A program made the translations under genes and the position numbers. The notes under the pieces are model-generated. The model had not been told where the DNA came from and did no database searches. It saw only the letters and a program-made list of their open reading frames with translations. A DNA stretch of 64,000 bases from Glycomyces sambucus (GTDB lineage: Bacteria; Actinomycetota; Actinomycetes; Mycobacteriales; Micromonosporaceae). Of the stretch, positions 14,353 to 23,642 are shown in pieces. The stretch lies in assembly GCF_900102815.1 (NCBI RefSeq), contig NZ_FNGF01000010.1:1-64000 (forward strand). The letters run 5' to 3'. Each line of letters begins with the position of its first letter. Within the stretch, counting starts at the first letter, position 1.

Positions 14353-17166
14353 GTGAACGCTCCCGTTTGGCTCGCCGTCGACCTCGGCACCACCCACACC
14401 GTCGCCGTCATCGGCCGCGGCGGGCAGGAACCCCGCTCACTGCTGTTCGACGGCTCCCCGCTCCTCGCCTCCGGCGTCTACCTCGACGCCGACGGCGACC
14501 TCCACACCGGCCGCGACGCCCAGCGGCTCGCCGCCGCCGACCCGGGCCGGTTCGAGCCGCACCCCAAGCGGCGCATCGACGACGGCACCGTCCTCCTCGG
14601 CGAGCGCGAGGTCCCCGTGGAGGAACTGCTCGCCACCGGCCTGCGCCGCGTAGCCGAGGAGGCCGCCGCGTCCGGCATGCGCCCCACCGACACCGTCCTC
14701 ACCTTCCCCGCCGACTGGGGCCCGGTGCGCCGCGCCCGGCTCGAAGCCGCCGCCGGCCTCGCCGGGATGGGCCCGGTGCGGCTCCTGCCCGAGCCGATCG
14801 CCGCCGCCACCTACTGCGCCGAGGTCCTCGGCCAGGAGATCCCCGTCGGCGGCACCGTCGCCATCTTCGACTTCGGCGGCGGCACCTTCGACGTGGCCGT
14901 GGTCCGCCGCGACGACACCGGCCTGCGCACCCTCGCGTTCGGCGGCCTGGACGACCTCGGCGGCCTCGACATCGACATGGCGCTCGCCGCGCACCTCGGC
15001 CGCGTCATCGCCGGACGCGACCCCGAGCTGTGGAAGCGCCTGGACGAGCCGCAGGGCACCGCGGACCTGCGCGACCGCCTCGCGTTCTGGGGCGAGGTGC
15101 GGGCCGCGAAGGAGATGCTGTCGCGCACCTCCACCGCGCCCGTGGGCCTGCCCGGCCACAATCCGATGGGCCTGCACCTCACCCGCGACGAGCTCACCAG
15201 CCTCGCCGACCCGCTCGTGGCCCGCGCGGTGGACGAGACCCGCCGCACCGTCGAGCGGGCCGGGGTCGAACCCGCCGCGCTCAGCGCGCTCCTCCTCGTC
15301 GGCGGCTCCAGCCGCATGCCCCTGGTCGCGACCCGGCTGCACGCGCGCCTCGGCGTCGCGCCGTCCGTGCCCGAGCAGCCCGAACTCCCGGTCGCCTTCG
15401 GCGCGTTGAAGCACGCCGCCGCCGGACTCGACACCGCGCCGCCGCCCCCGACCACGCCGATGGCGCCGGTCGGGTACGCGCCCTACCCGGTGCAGAGCCC
15501 CGCCGGGAGCCTGCCGCCGCAGCAGCCGCACACGTCGCAGCCGCCGCCGGTCTCGCAGCCCCCGCACACCTCCCAGCCGAGCCCGCCGTACGGGCCTTCG
15601 CAGCCGACCCCCGCCGGGCCCTACCCGCCGCCGGTGTCCCCGCACCTGTTCCGGCCCACCGTCCACACCGGACCGCTGCCGGGGACGGCCCCGCCGGCGC
15701 GGCGCTGGGCCGCGCTCTCGGTCGCGTCCTCGGTGGTGACCGTCATCGTCATCCTCATCGTGATCGCGGTGAACCGCACCGACTTCAGCGGGCTCTTCGG
15801 CGACTTCGACGGCGGGGACCTCCTCGACGGGATCGGCGACGTCGCCGAGGGCGCCACCGGCGGCGGCGCCACCGACGGCACCGCCCTGGAGGTCGTCAAG
15901 GAGCAGTCGCTCACCACGCCCGGCGCCGCCGCGGTGGCCGCCGGGGACGGGGTCGCCGTCGTCACCGACGTCGTCGGCGGCAAGCTCCTGGCGAACGCCT
16001 ACGACGCCGCCGGTACGACACTGTGGACGAACGAGTACGAGCTGGAGCCCACCGAGACGTTCCTGTCCATCGTCGGGAACCTCCTCCTCATCGACGCGAT
16101 GGGCTCGGCCACCGACGAGGGCCAGAACATGCGCGCCGCCGTCGCCCTCGACACCGGCGAGTTCCTGTGGAAGCGGGCCTGGATCGACCGCAACGACCTC
16201 GCGTACTACGGCACCGACCTGCTCGTGGAGCAGCGCACCGGCTTCGACGACAACGCCGTCATCCGCATCGACCTCACCACCGGCGACGAGGTGTGGAAGA
16301 AGAAAGGCCCCGAAGACCTCTACATCATCGACGAGTACCGCATCCGCGCCGAGACCGTCTGGAACGACGGCGGCGAGCACGCCGGGACCGTCCCGCCGAA
16401 CTCATACGCGCTCTACGACAACCTCGCCGTCGCCGACCGGGTCGTGGACCTCGACCCTTACGAGGGCACCGCGGTCGTCCGCGACGCCGCCGACGGCGGG
16501 TCCCTCGCCTCCGGCGACCTCCCGATCGACTCCTACCAGTGGACCGCCTTCGACGGCCTCGCCGTCGGCAAGGTCTCCGACGAGGCGTCCCCCGGCCGCG
16601 CCGTCCTCGCCGGGTACGCGCTCGGCGACCTCGCCGAAGCCTGGCGGATCGAGTTCGCCGCCGGCGACGCGATCATCCAGGTCAAGCCCTGCGGCGAGCA
16701 CCTGGTGTGCGCGGCGGTCGAGAACACCACCGCCGAGACCTACAAGACCATCGCCGTCGACACCCAGACCGGCGCGCAGGCATGGGAACTCGCTTCCATC
16801 GACTGGGCCGACGAGGAGAACTGGTACACCGCGCCCACCGGCATCGTCCACGGCGACCAGACCTTCGACACCGTCTCCGAGGCGCGCGTCGTGGACTTCG
16901 ACGGGAAGATCGTCCAAGGCGCGGACGAGCCCTACTCCTCGGTCCTCGCCGTCCGCGACGGCCGCGCCGTGGTCGAGAGCATCGGCTACGACGGCACGAA
17001 CACCGCCTGGGAGGTGTACGTGCTCGACCTCGCCACCGGCGACCGGACCCCCGTGCAGAACACCGGCGTCGAGCTGTACGAGCACGTCGCGGTCGCCGGC
17101 GACCTCGTCGCCGTCCACGCCGGCGACGGCCGGGCCCTGCTCATGACCGCCACCGGCCTCGCCTGA
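14353..17166 (+). CDS. Hsp70-family protein fused to a membrane-anchored PQQ-like domain
   Basis: A 937-residue protein with a GTG start. Residues 1-360 are an Hsp70/actin-type ATPase: phosphate-1 motif LAVDLGTTHTVAV at the start, phosphate-2 IFDFGGGTFDVAVVRR near 175, and adenosine motif LLVGGSSRMPLV near 315. There is no DnaK substrate-binding domain. A Pro/Gln/Ser-rich linker (about 365-445) leads to one membrane helix at about 452-474. The outer part (about 520-937) is PQQ-like with repeats such as VALDTGEFLWKRAW. The topology puts an ATPase inside and a propeller outside, suggesting signal or force transfer across the membrane. Such fusions recur in actinobacteria without known function. 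Confidence 0.85.
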   Translation: MNAPVWLAVDLGTTHTVAVIGRGGQEPRSLLFDGSPLLASGVYLDADGDLHTGRDAQRLAAADPGRFEPHPKRRIDDGTVLLGEREVPVEELLATGLRRVAEEAAASGMRPTDTVLTFPADWGPVRRARLEAAAGLAGMGPVRLLPEPIAAATYCAEVLGQEIPVGGTVAIFDFGGGTFDVAVVRRDDTGLRTLAFGGLDDLGGLDIDMALAAHLGRVIAGRDPELWKRLDEPQGTADLRDRLAFWGEVRAAKEMLSRTSTAPVGLPGHNPMGLHLTRDELTSLADPLVARAVDETRRTVERAGVEPAALSALLLVGGSSRMPLVATRLHARLGVAPSVPEQPELPVAFGALKHAAAGLDTAPPPPTTPMAPVGYAPYPVQSPAGSLPPQQPHTSQPPPVSQPPHTSQPSPPYGPSQPTPAGPYPPPVSPHLFRPTVHTGPLPGTAPPARRWAALSVASSVVTVIVILIVIAVNRTDFSGLFGDFDGGDLLDGIGDVAEGATGGGATDGTALEVVKEQSLTTPGAAAVAAGDGVAVVTDVVGGKLLANAYDAAGTTLWTNEYELEPTETFLSIVGNLLLIDAMGSATDEGQNMRAAVALDTGEFLWKRAWIDRNDLAYYGTDLLVEQRTGFDDNAVIRIDLTTGDEVWKKKGPEDLYIIDEYRIRAETVWNDGGEHAGTVPPNSYALYDNLAVADRVVDLDPYEGTAVVRDAADGGSLASGDLPIDSYQWTAFDGLAVGKVSDEASPGRAVLAGYALGDLAEAWRIEFAAGDAIIQVKPCGEHLVCAAVENTTAETYKTIAVDTQTGAQAWELASIDWADEENWYTAPTGIVHGDQTFDTVSEARVVDFDGKIVQGADEPYSSVLAVRDGRAVVESIGYDGTNTAWEVYVLDLATGDRTPVQNTGVELYEHVAVAGDLVAVHAGDGRALLMTATGLA

Positions 17167-17303
17167 ACACGCCCCGGCGAGCCCGGCGCGGTCCAGCGCG
17201 CCCGGCGCAGGCGCGCGACCGCCGTCCTCGGCTGACCGGATCGTTCCGGCACCGGCCGGGATCGTGCCTGTCGCCGGGGCCGCCCCGGCGGCAGAATCGA
17301 GGC

Positions 17304-17888
17304 ATGCAACGAGCGCTGATCGTCATCGACGTCCAAGAGTCCTTCCGGCAGCGGCCCAACTGGGCCGCCACCTCCAACCCCCAGATCGCCGACCAGGTCG
17401 ACCGGCTCGTGGCCCACGCCCGCGCCGCAGGCGACCTCGTCGTGTGGGTCCTGCACAGCGAACCCGGCACCGGGAACGTCTTCGACCCGGCCCGGGGCTT
17501 CGTCCGCTACATCGAGGGCCTCAAACCCGAGCCCGGCGAGCCCGAACTGGTCAAGACCTCCCACAACGCCTTCACCACCACGAACCTGCACCAGATCCTC
17601 ACCCAGCGGGGCGTCGGCGAGGTCGTCATCAGCGGCATCCGCACCGAGCAGTGCTGCGAGACCACCGCCCGGGTCGCCTCCGACCTCGGCTTCGACGTCG
17701 TGTTCGTCACCGACGCCACCGCCACCCACCCGATCCCGCACCGCGACACCGACCCCGACCGGCCCGTCGAGGAGATCCTGGCCGACCCGCGCACCCTCCA
17801 GACCGCCGACGTCATCGCCCGGACCGAGTACGCGCTGGCGGGCCGCTTCGCGACGATCAGTACCGTGGACGAAGTGACCGCGCGCTGA
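17304..17888 (+). CDS. Isochorismatase-family cysteine hydrolase
   Basis: A 194-residue protein with the family triad: Asp9 in LIVIDVQESF, Lys in LVKTSHNAF (about 83) and Cys in ISGIRTEQCCETTAR (about 117), preceded by the usual cis-peptide region. Family members hydrolyse nicotinamide, N-carbamoyl compounds or isochorismate; the substrate here cannot be read. A CAGAAT hexamer lies 6 bases before the ATG with no Shine-Dalgarno, so the message may be leaderless. It is 19 bp upstream of a GlxA-type regulator, a frequent pairing in which the regulator controls the hydrolase. Confidence 0.88.
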   Translation: MQRALIVIDVQESFRQRPNWAATSNPQIADQVDRLVAHARAAGDLVVWVLHSEPGTGNVFDPARGFVRYIEGLKPEPGEPELVKTSHNAFTTTNLHQILTQRGVGEVVISGIRTEQCCETTARVASDLGFDVVFVTDATATHPIPHRDTDPDRPVEEILADPRTLQTADVIARTEYALAGRFATISTVDEVTAR

Positions 17889-17907
17889 CCGGATCGGGAG
17901 GCCCAGC

Positions 17908-18816
17908 ATGACCCGCGTCGTCTTCCTGCTCGTGCCGCAACTGCACCTGCTCGACCTGGCCGGACCCGCCCAGGTCTTCTCGACCGCCGCCGACCACGGC
18001 CTCGACTACGCCGTGTCGTACGTGGCCGCCCGGGAGGACGTCACGACCGCGCAGGGCCTCCCGCTGCGCGCCGCCACCGACTGGCCCGACCTGGGACCTG
18101 CGGACCTCCTGCTCGTCCCCGGCTGGCGCTCCCCGGCGACCGCGGGCGGCCCGCGTCTCACCGAAGCCCAAGCGGCGCAGGTGGTCGCGCACCACGAGCG
18201 CGGCGGCACCGTCGGCAGCGTCTGCTCCGGCGCGTTCGCGCTCGGCCAGGCCGGACTCCTCGCGGGCCGCCGCTGCACCACCCACCACGAACTCCAGGAC
18301 GAGCTCGCGCGGCGCCACCCCGAGGCCGCCGTCCTGCGCGACCGCCTCTTCGTGGTGGACGACCGGGTCGTGACCTCGGCCGGGATCGCCAGCGGCATCG
18401 ACCTCGCCCTGCACCTGGTCGCCGCGCGACACGGCCCCGCCGCCGCCGCGCGCGTCGCCCGCGGCATGGTCGTCTACGCCCGCCGCAGCGGCGACGCCGC
18501 CCAGGACAGCGCGATGCTCCGCCACCGCTCGCACCTCTCCGACGCCGTCCACCACGTGCAGGACCTCATCGACGTGCGCTTCGCCGAACCGCTGCGCCTC
18601 GCCGACCTCGCCGCCGCCGCGGGGGTCTCCGAACGGACCCTCACGCGCCGGTTCGTGGACGCGACCGGCATGACCCCCCTGCGGTACCAGTCGGTGCTCC
18701 GCCTCGAACGCGCCGAGCACCTGATCGCCCAAGGGAGCCCGACCGAGTCCGCGGCGCGGGCGGTCGGCTTCGGCGACGCCCGGATGCTCCGGCGCCTGCG
18801 CGCCGGGGCGCGCTGA
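17908..18816 (+). CDS. GlxA family AraC-type transcriptional regulator with DJ-1/PfpI domain
   Basis: A 302-residue protein. Residues 1-175 form a DJ-1/PfpI-like domain with the nucleophile-elbow cysteine in GSVCSGAFALGQAGLL (about residue 108). Residues about 205-300 are an AraC-type double helix-turn-helix, with LADLAAAAGVSERTLTRRF and a second helix set near RLERAEHLIAQ. GGGAGG lies 7 bases before the ATG. It is likely co-transcribed with the isochorismatase-like gene. The effector is unknown. Confidence 0.88.
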   Translation: MTRVVFLLVPQLHLLDLAGPAQVFSTAADHGLDYAVSYVAAREDVTTAQGLPLRAATDWPDLGPADLLLVPGWRSPATAGGPRLTEAQAAQVVAHHERGGTVGSVCSGAFALGQAGLLAGRRCTTHHELQDELARRHPEAAVLRDRLFVVDDRVVTSAGIASGIDLALHLVAARHGPAAAARVARGMVVYARRSGDAAQDSAMLRHRSHLSDAVHHVQDLIDVRFAEPLRLADLAAAAGVSERTLTRRFVDATGMTPLRYQSVLRLERAEHLIAQGSPTESAARAVGFGDARMLRRLRAGAR

Positions 18817-18856
18817 GCCGGGCCGCGGCCGAACACCCAAGGGCCGCAGCCGCACA

Positions 18857-18894
18857 GCGGCAGGGGCCCGGACATCCGCCCGGGCCCCTGCCGC
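18857..18894. terminator. Bidirectional terminator between GlxA regulator and aldo-keto reductase
   Basis: A perfect 15-bp stem (18857-18871 with 18880-18894) and 8-base loop lie between convergent stops at 18816 and 18914. Confidence 0.85.
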
Positions 18895-18913
18895 CTCCTC
18901 TCAGAGCAAAGCC

Positions 18914-19846
18914 TTACGGCACCGTGTACCCGGCGCCGCGGAACAGCTCGTACCACTCGGCGCGCGTCAGCGGCACGTCCGAGCCCTGCGCCGACGCCGC
19001 CACCCGCTCCGGGGTGGTGGTGCCGATGACGACCTGCATGTTCGCCGGGTGGCGGGTGATCCACGCGACCGCGATCGCGATCGGCGGCACCCCGTACCGC
19101 TCCGCGAGCCGGTCGATCGACGCGTTCAGCTCCGGGTACTTCGGCGAGCCCAGGAACGGCCCGTCGAAGAAGCCCGCCTGGAACGGCGACCACGCCTGCA
19201 CGGTGATGTCGTTGAGCCGGCAGTAGTCCAGGAGCCCGTCGTCGCGGCTGACCGACTGGTCCAGGCCCTGCATGTTCGCGGCCGTGCCCTGCGCGATGAG
19301 CGGCGAATGCGTGATCGACAGCTGGAGCTGGTTGGCGACCAGCGGCTGCGTCACGTGCTTCTTCAGCAGCTCGATCTGGCGCGGCGTGTGGTTCGAGACG
19401 CCGAACGCGCGCACCTTGCCGGCCGCGGCGAGCTCGTCGAACGCGCGGGCGACCTCCTCGGGCTCCACGAGCGCGTCGGGCCGGTGCAGCAGGAGGATGT
19501 CGATGTAGTCGGTGCCGAGCGCTTCGAGCGACCCGTTCACCGAGGCGATCAGGTGCTCGTACGAGAAGTCGAAGTACGGGCCGTCGCGGACGATCCCGGC
19601 CTTCGTCTGGATGACCAGGCGCTCGCGCTCGGCCGCGGTGAGGCGCATGGCCTCGCCGAAGCGGCGCTCGCAGCCGTGGACCTCGTGGCCGTACACGTCG
19701 GCGAGGTCGAGGAAGTCGATGCCCGCGTCGGTGGCGGTCTTGACGAGGGTGCGGACCTCCTCGTCGGTCTTGTCGGGGATGCGCATGAGGCCGAGCACCA
19801 CGTTCGGCGCCTCGATCTCCGTGCCGGGCAGTGTGAACCGCTTCAT
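18914..19846 (-). CDS. Aldo/keto reductase (YdhF-like)
   Basis: A 310-residue TIM-barrel NAD(P)H-dependent oxidoreductase. The catalytic tetrad can be read: Asp and Tyr in FLDLADVYGHEVHG, Lys in LVIQTKAGI, and His in ILLLHRPDAL. The cofactor-binding end has VVIGTTTPERVAASAQ. AGGAAGG precedes the ATG. It is the second of two aldo-keto reductase genes in a row, 29 bp after the first, and both are divergent from a LysR regulator that probably controls them. The substrate is unknown. Confidence 0.9.
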   Translation of the reverse strand: MKRFTLPGTEIEAPNVVLGLMRIPDKTDEEVRTLVKTATDAGIDFLDLADVYGHEVHGCERRFGEAMRLTAAERERLVIQTKAGIVRDGPYFDFSYEHLIASVNGSLEALGTDYIDILLLHRPDALVEPEEVARAFDELAAAGKVRAFGVSNHTPRQIELLKKHVTQPLVANQLQLSITHSPLIAQGTAANMQGLDQSVSRDDGLLDYCRLNDITVQAWSPFQAGFFDGPFLGSPKYPELNASIDRLAERYGVPPIAIAVAWITRHPANMQVVIGTTTPERVAASAQGSDVPLTRAEWYELFRGAGYTVP

Positions 19847-19875
19847 CGGGATTCCTTCCTCTGGACCGTGGGCCG

Positions 19876-20736
19876 CTAGGCCGCGGACAGGCGGGCGACC
19901 TGGTCGCCGGTGAGCCGCAGGTCCGCCGCGCCGGCGGAGTCGCGGATGCTCTCGGGGCGCGAGGCGCCCGGGATCGGGACGACGACCGGCGCGAGCGCGA
20001 GCTGCCACGCCAGGGTCACCTGGTAGACGCTGGCGCCGACCTCCTCGGCGACCTCGTCGAACGCCGCGTGGCGGCTGCCGAGCTCGGGCGCGCTCTTGAT
20101 GCCGCCCAGGGGGCTCCACGGCAGGAACGCGACGCCGAGCTTCGCGCAGTGGTCGAGTTCGCCTTCGCTGGAGCGGAAGCGCGGCGAGAACTGGTTCTGC
20201 ACCGACGCGAGGCGCCCGCCCAGGATCTCGTTCGCCTCGTCGATCTGCGCGACGGATGCGTTCGAGATGCCCGCGAGCTGGATGACGCCCTCGTCCAGGA
20301 GGTCCCGGATCGCGCCGACGGACTCGGCGTACGGGACGTTCGGGTCGGGGCGGTGGAACTGGTAGAGGCCGATGGCCTCGACGCCGAGGCGCCGCGCGGA
20401 CGCCTTCGCGGCCTCCTTGAGGTACTCGGGGCGCCCGTTCTGGGTCCAGGAGCCGTCGCCGGGGCGCAGGTGGCCGCCCTTGGTCGCGACCAGGACGGCG
20501 TCGGCGCCGGGGCCGTACTCCTTGAGCGCGCGGGCGATCAGGGTCTCGTTGTGGCCGACCTCGTTCGCGTCGCGGTGGTAGGCGTCGGCGGTGTCGATGA
20601 GCGTCACGCCGGCGTCGAGCGCCGCGTGGACCGCCGCGACGGACCGCGCCTCGTCGGGCCGCCCCTCGATCGACATCGGCATCCCGCCGAGCCCGATCGC
20701 CGAGACCTGCCGGTTCCCGATGGTGCGCTGCTGCAT
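19876..20736 (-). CDS. Aldo/keto reductase
   Basis: A 286-residue aldo-keto reductase. Catalytic residues are visible: Asp/Tyr in LIDTADAYHRD, Lys in VLVATKGGHL, and His in GLYQFHRPD. The C-terminal cofactor motif is VVPIPGASRPESIRDSA. AAGGAG lies 7 bases before the ATG. Only about 25-30% of residues appear shared with the neighbouring reductase, so this is not a recent duplication. The two genes form an operon reading away from the LysR regulator. Confidence 0.9.
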   Translation of the reverse strand: MQQRTIGNRQVSAIGLGGMPMSIEGRPDEARSVAAVHAALDAGVTLIDTADAYHRDANEVGHNETLIARALKEYGPGADAVLVATKGGHLRPGDGSWTQNGRPEYLKEAAKASARRLGVEAIGLYQFHRPDPNVPYAESVGAIRDLLDEGVIQLAGISNASVAQIDEANEILGGRLASVQNQFSPRFRSSEGELDHCAKLGVAFLPWSPLGGIKSAPELGSRHAAFDEVAEEVGASVYQVTLAWQLALAPVVVPIPGASRPESIRDSAGAADLRLTGDQVARLSAA

Positions 20737-20804
20737 TGGTGCACTCCTTGCGGCTGGGCGGGGCGCGGCCGCGCGCTCCCGCCGGCTGGCGGATGACCAG
20801 GCTG

Positions 20805-20834
20805 ATGCTAGGTACGGCTAATCTAGAAGTCCAA
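20805..20834 (-). promoter_or_regulatory. Sigma-70-type promoter of the aldo-keto reductase operon
   Basis: On the minus strand TTGGAC (20829-20834) and TAGCAT (20805-20810) are separated by 18 bases, about 70 bp before the first reductase ATG. This is a good housekeeping match. Confidence 0.55.
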
Positions 20835-20844
20835 CAACTGGCGT

Positions 20845-20859
20845 TTCTGATATTGAGAA
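20845..20859. promoter_or_regulatory. Candidate LysR box
   Basis: TTCTGATATTGAGAA is an inverted repeat (TTCT-N7-AGAA) containing the T-N11-A pattern of LysR-family sites. It lies 11 bp past the -35 of the reductase promoter and 16 bp before the LysR start, the position expected for joint control. Confidence 0.5.
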
Positions 20860-20875
20860 CCCTGGGGAATGATTC

Positions 20876-21808
20876 ATGGATCTGCGGCAGATGGAGTACC
20901 TGGTCGCGCTCGCCGATGAGAGGCACTTCACACGCGCCGCGGAGCTGACGGGGATCTCCCAGTCGGGGCTGTCGGCGGCGATCCGCAGCCTGGAGGACGA
21001 GCTCGGGACGGCCCTGTTCACGCGGACCACGCGCCGCGTGGAGCCCACCGAGGCCGGGTTCGCGCTGCTGCCGTACGCGCGGATGATGCTGGAGCAGGCC
21101 GCGGGCGCGCGCGACGCGGTCGTCAAGGCCAGCCGCGCCGTCTCCGGGTCGCTCTCGATCGGCGCGGAGCAGTGCCTCGGCCTGGTCGACGTCAACTCCC
21201 TGCTCGACCGGTTCCACCGCCGCCACCCGCGCGTGGAGACCATGTTCACGCAGTGCGGCTCCCACGACCTGCTCGGGATGCTCCGCGCCGGGGAGCTCGA
21301 CGTCGCGTTCGTCGCCACCGACCGGCACCTGAGCACGCTGCCGCACCGCGAGCTCGGCCGCGAACCGCTCGTGGTCGTCACCCCGCCCGACCACCCGCTC
21401 GCCGCGCGGGCGACCGTGCCGTGGGAGGCCCTGGACGACCAGGACTTCGTCGACTTCGGCGCCGCCTGGGGCGTGCGCACCCTGAACGAGTCGGTGTTCG
21501 CCGCGCGCGGGGCCCGGCGGCGCGTGCGCTGCACCGTCAACGACGTCCACACCCTCCTCGACCTGGTCGGGCGCGGCCTCGGCATCGCCGTCGTCCCGCG
21601 GCACGTGGCCGCGAAGCCGCAGGCCGCGGCGCTGCGGGTGCTGCCGCTCGCCGACGAGGACGCGCCGCAGTGGACCGTCTCGGTGGTCTCCACCGCGTGG
21701 GACCAGGCCGACTCGCCCGCCGCGCACCTCCTCGACCTCCTCAACCCCCTCCCCGACAATCCCCTCTCCGACAGGCCCCCGGCCGAACCCGTCCGGCTCC
21801 CCACGTAG
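20876..21808 (+). CDS. LysR family transcriptional regulator
   Basis: A 310-residue LysR-type protein of standard length. Residues 1-60 are the winged helix-turn-helix (MDLRQMEYLVALADERHFTR, then SQSGLSAAIRSLEDELGTAL). Residues about 90-290 are the periplasmic-binding-protein-like effector domain, including the hinge segment LFTRTTRRVEPTEAG. It is transcribed divergently from the two aldo-keto reductases and a LysR box lies between them, so it most likely controls those genes and itself. Confidence 0.9.
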   Translation: MDLRQMEYLVALADERHFTRAAELTGISQSGLSAAIRSLEDELGTALFTRTTRRVEPTEAGFALLPYARMMLEQAAGARDAVVKASRAVSGSLSIGAEQCLGLVDVNSLLDRFHRRHPRVETMFTQCGSHDLLGMLRAGELDVAFVATDRHLSTLPHRELGREPLVVVTPPDHPLAARATVPWEALDDQDFVDFGAAWGVRTLNESVFAARGARRRVRCTVNDVHTLLDLVGRGLGIAVVPRHVAAKPQAAALRVLPLADEDAPQWTVSVVSTAWDQADSPAAHLLDLLNPLPDNPLSDRPPAEPVRLPT

Positions 21809-21869
21809 GGCCGGTCCGGCCGGCGTCCGGGGCGGCCTCAGAAAAAATCCGAAGAATCTCGGCCGGGGA

Positions 21870-21896
21870 TGTCGAAAACCGCGGCCCGGCCCCGTC
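21870..21896 (+). promoter_or_regulatory. ECF42-type promoter (TGTCGA-N17-CGTC)
   Basis: TGTCGA at 21870-21875 and CGTC at 21893-21896 are 17 bases apart, 50 bp before the DGPF/YciI gene. ECF42 sigma factors are known to use TGTCGA at -35 and CG(A/T)C at -10 in front of their linked DGPF genes, so this site probably makes the pair autoregulated. Confidence 0.7.
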
Positions 21897-21945
21897 GTCC
21901 CAGGCGAGGATCCGGAAGAGCCGGAGCCGCGACCAGGAGGTCACC

Positions 21946-22338
21946 ATGAAGTACGTCATCCTCATCCACTCCAACCCGCAGCCGTGGGGCCACCCGACCG
22001 GGGACTTCATCCCCGAGCAGCAGGCGCTTCCCGCCGAGGTGCGCGAACGCCTGAACGGGGAGTTCGAGCGGCTGCTCACCGAGATGAGCGAGAACGGCGA
22101 ACTCGTGCACGGCGAGGCCCTCGCCGACCCGAGCACGTCGACGCTCTACCGCTGGGGCGGGGGCGAGCCCGTCGCCACCGACGGCCCGTACTCCGAGACC
22201 AAGGAGCACCTCGCCGGGTTCTTCCTCATCGACGTGTCCGGACCCGAACGCGCGCAGGAGATCGCGAACGCCTTCTCCGGCCCCGGCGAGACGATCGAAC
22301 TGCGCCCGGCGATGTGGCCCGGCGGCGAGGAGCACTGA
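21946..22338 (+). CDS. YciI/DGPF-domain protein
   Basis: A 130-residue protein with the DGPF/YCII fold. It starts MKYVILIHSNPQPWG and carries the diagnostic ATDGPYSETKEHLAGFFLI. CAGGAGG lies 6 bases before the ATG. The stop and the start of the following sigma-factor gene overlap by one base (TGATG). DGPF proteins are the constant partners of ECF42 sigma factors and are their usual targets. Biochemical activity is unknown. Confidence 0.9.
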   Translation: MKYVILIHSNPQPWGHPTGDFIPEQQALPAEVRERLNGEFERLLTEMSENGELVHGEALADPSTSTLYRWGGGEPVATDGPYSETKEHLAGFFLIDVSGPERAQEIANAFSGPGETIELRPAMWPGGEEH

Positions 22339-23642
22339 TGGACCCGTCGGCACCGGCGGATCCGTCAGGGCGGCCGGCACCGGCCGCACCTTCGGCGGCC
22401 GCATCCTCAGGGGAGGCGGCCTCGAAGACGGCACCGCCGGGCCAGGAGCTCGAGGACGTGTGGCGGCGCGAGTCGCCGCACGTCCTCGGGGCGCTCGTGC
22501 GCCGCTACGGCCACTTCGACGCCTGCGAGGACGCCGTCCAGGAAGCCCTCCTCTCCGCCGCGCTCCACTGGCCCCGCGAGGGCCTGCCCGCCAACCCCCG
22601 CGGCTGGCTCATCCGGGCCGCCTCGCGCCGCCTCGTGGACGCCCTGCGCTCCGACCGCGCCAGGGCCGACCGCGAGACCACCGCGAACCGGCTCGGCCCA
22701 AGTGAACCACCGGCCACCGACGGTGACGACTCGCTGCACGTCCTCCTCCTGTGCTGCCACCCGTCCCTGACCCCGGCCTCCCAAGTGGCCCTGACCCTCC
22801 GGGCCGTCGGCGGCCTCACCACCGAGCAGATCGCCGCCGCGTTCCTCGTGCCCGTCGCCACGATGGGCCAGCGCATCAGCCGCGCCAAGGCCCGGCTCGC
22901 CGCCGCGGGCGCCCGCCTCGGCGACGTCACCCGCGCCGACCTCCCCGCCCGCGTCGCCTCCGCCCGCCAGGTCCTCTACCTGGTCTTCACCGAGGGCCAC
23001 ACGGCCACCGGCGGCACCGATCTGCTCGACGTCCAGCTCACCACTGAGGCGATCCGCCTCACCCGCGAGCTGCACCTGCGCCTGCCCAGCGACACCGAGA
23101 CCGCCGGGCTCCTCGCCCTCATGCTCCTCACCGAGGCCCGCCGCGCCGCCCGCACCGACGACCGCGGCGACCTCGTGCCGCTCGCCGACCAGGACCGCAT
23201 CCGCTGGGACCACGCGCTCATCACCGAAGGGGTCGCGCTCGTGGAGGCGGCCCTCCCGGACGGGCCGGTGGGCCCGTTCCAGCTCCAGGCCGCGATCGCC
23301 GCCGTCCACGACGAGGCGCCCACCTACACCGACACCGACTGGCCCCAGATCGCCGAGCTGTACCGGATGCTCGACGCCCTCGCGCCCGGCCCGGTCGTCA
23401 CGATGAACCGCGCCGTCGCCGTGGCGATGACCGAGGGCCCCGGGACCGCGCTCGCGATGCTCGACCCGCTCCTGGCCGACCGCGCGCTCGACCGGGCCCA
23501 CCGCCTGCACGCCGTCCGGGCCCACCTCCTCGAGCGGGCCGGGCGCCTCCCGGAGGCCCGCAGCGAGTTCCGCGAGGCCGCGCGCCTGGCCACGAGCACG
23601 CCCGAGCAGCGCTACCTCCTGAAGAAGGCCGCGGCGCTGTGA
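22338..23642 (+). CDS. ECF42-type RNA polymerase sigma factor with C-terminal extension
   Basis: A 434-residue protein. A low-complexity Pro/Ala/Ser leader of about 35 residues precedes sigma region 2 (about 38-105, with RYGHFDACEDAVQEALLSA) and region 4 (about 145-195, with GLTTEQIAAAFLVPVATMGQ). The 230-residue C-terminal extension is helical with TPR-like units (DUF6596 type) and ends near RYLLKKAAAL. No anti-sigma factor is encoded nearby; in this group the C-terminal extension is thought to control activity. It is co-transcribed with the DGPF gene. Confidence 0.9.
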   Translation: MDPSAPADPSGRPAPAAPSAAASSGEAASKTAPPGQELEDVWRRESPHVLGALVRRYGHFDACEDAVQEALLSAALHWPREGLPANPRGWLIRAASRRLVDALRSDRARADRETTANRLGPSEPPATDGDDSLHVLLLCCHPSLTPASQVALTLRAVGGLTTEQIAAAFLVPVATMGQRISRAKARLAAAGARLGDVTRADLPARVASARQVLYLVFTEGHTATGGTDLLDVQLTTEAIRLTRELHLRLPSDTETAGLLALMLLTEARRAARTDDRGDLVPLADQDRIRWDHALITEGVALVEAALPDGPVGPFQLQAAIAAVHDEAPTYTDTDWPQIAELYRMLDALAPGPVVTMNRAVAVAMTEGPGTALAMLDPLLADRALDRAHRLHAVRAHLLERAGRLPEARSEFREAARLATSTPEQRYLLKKAAAL

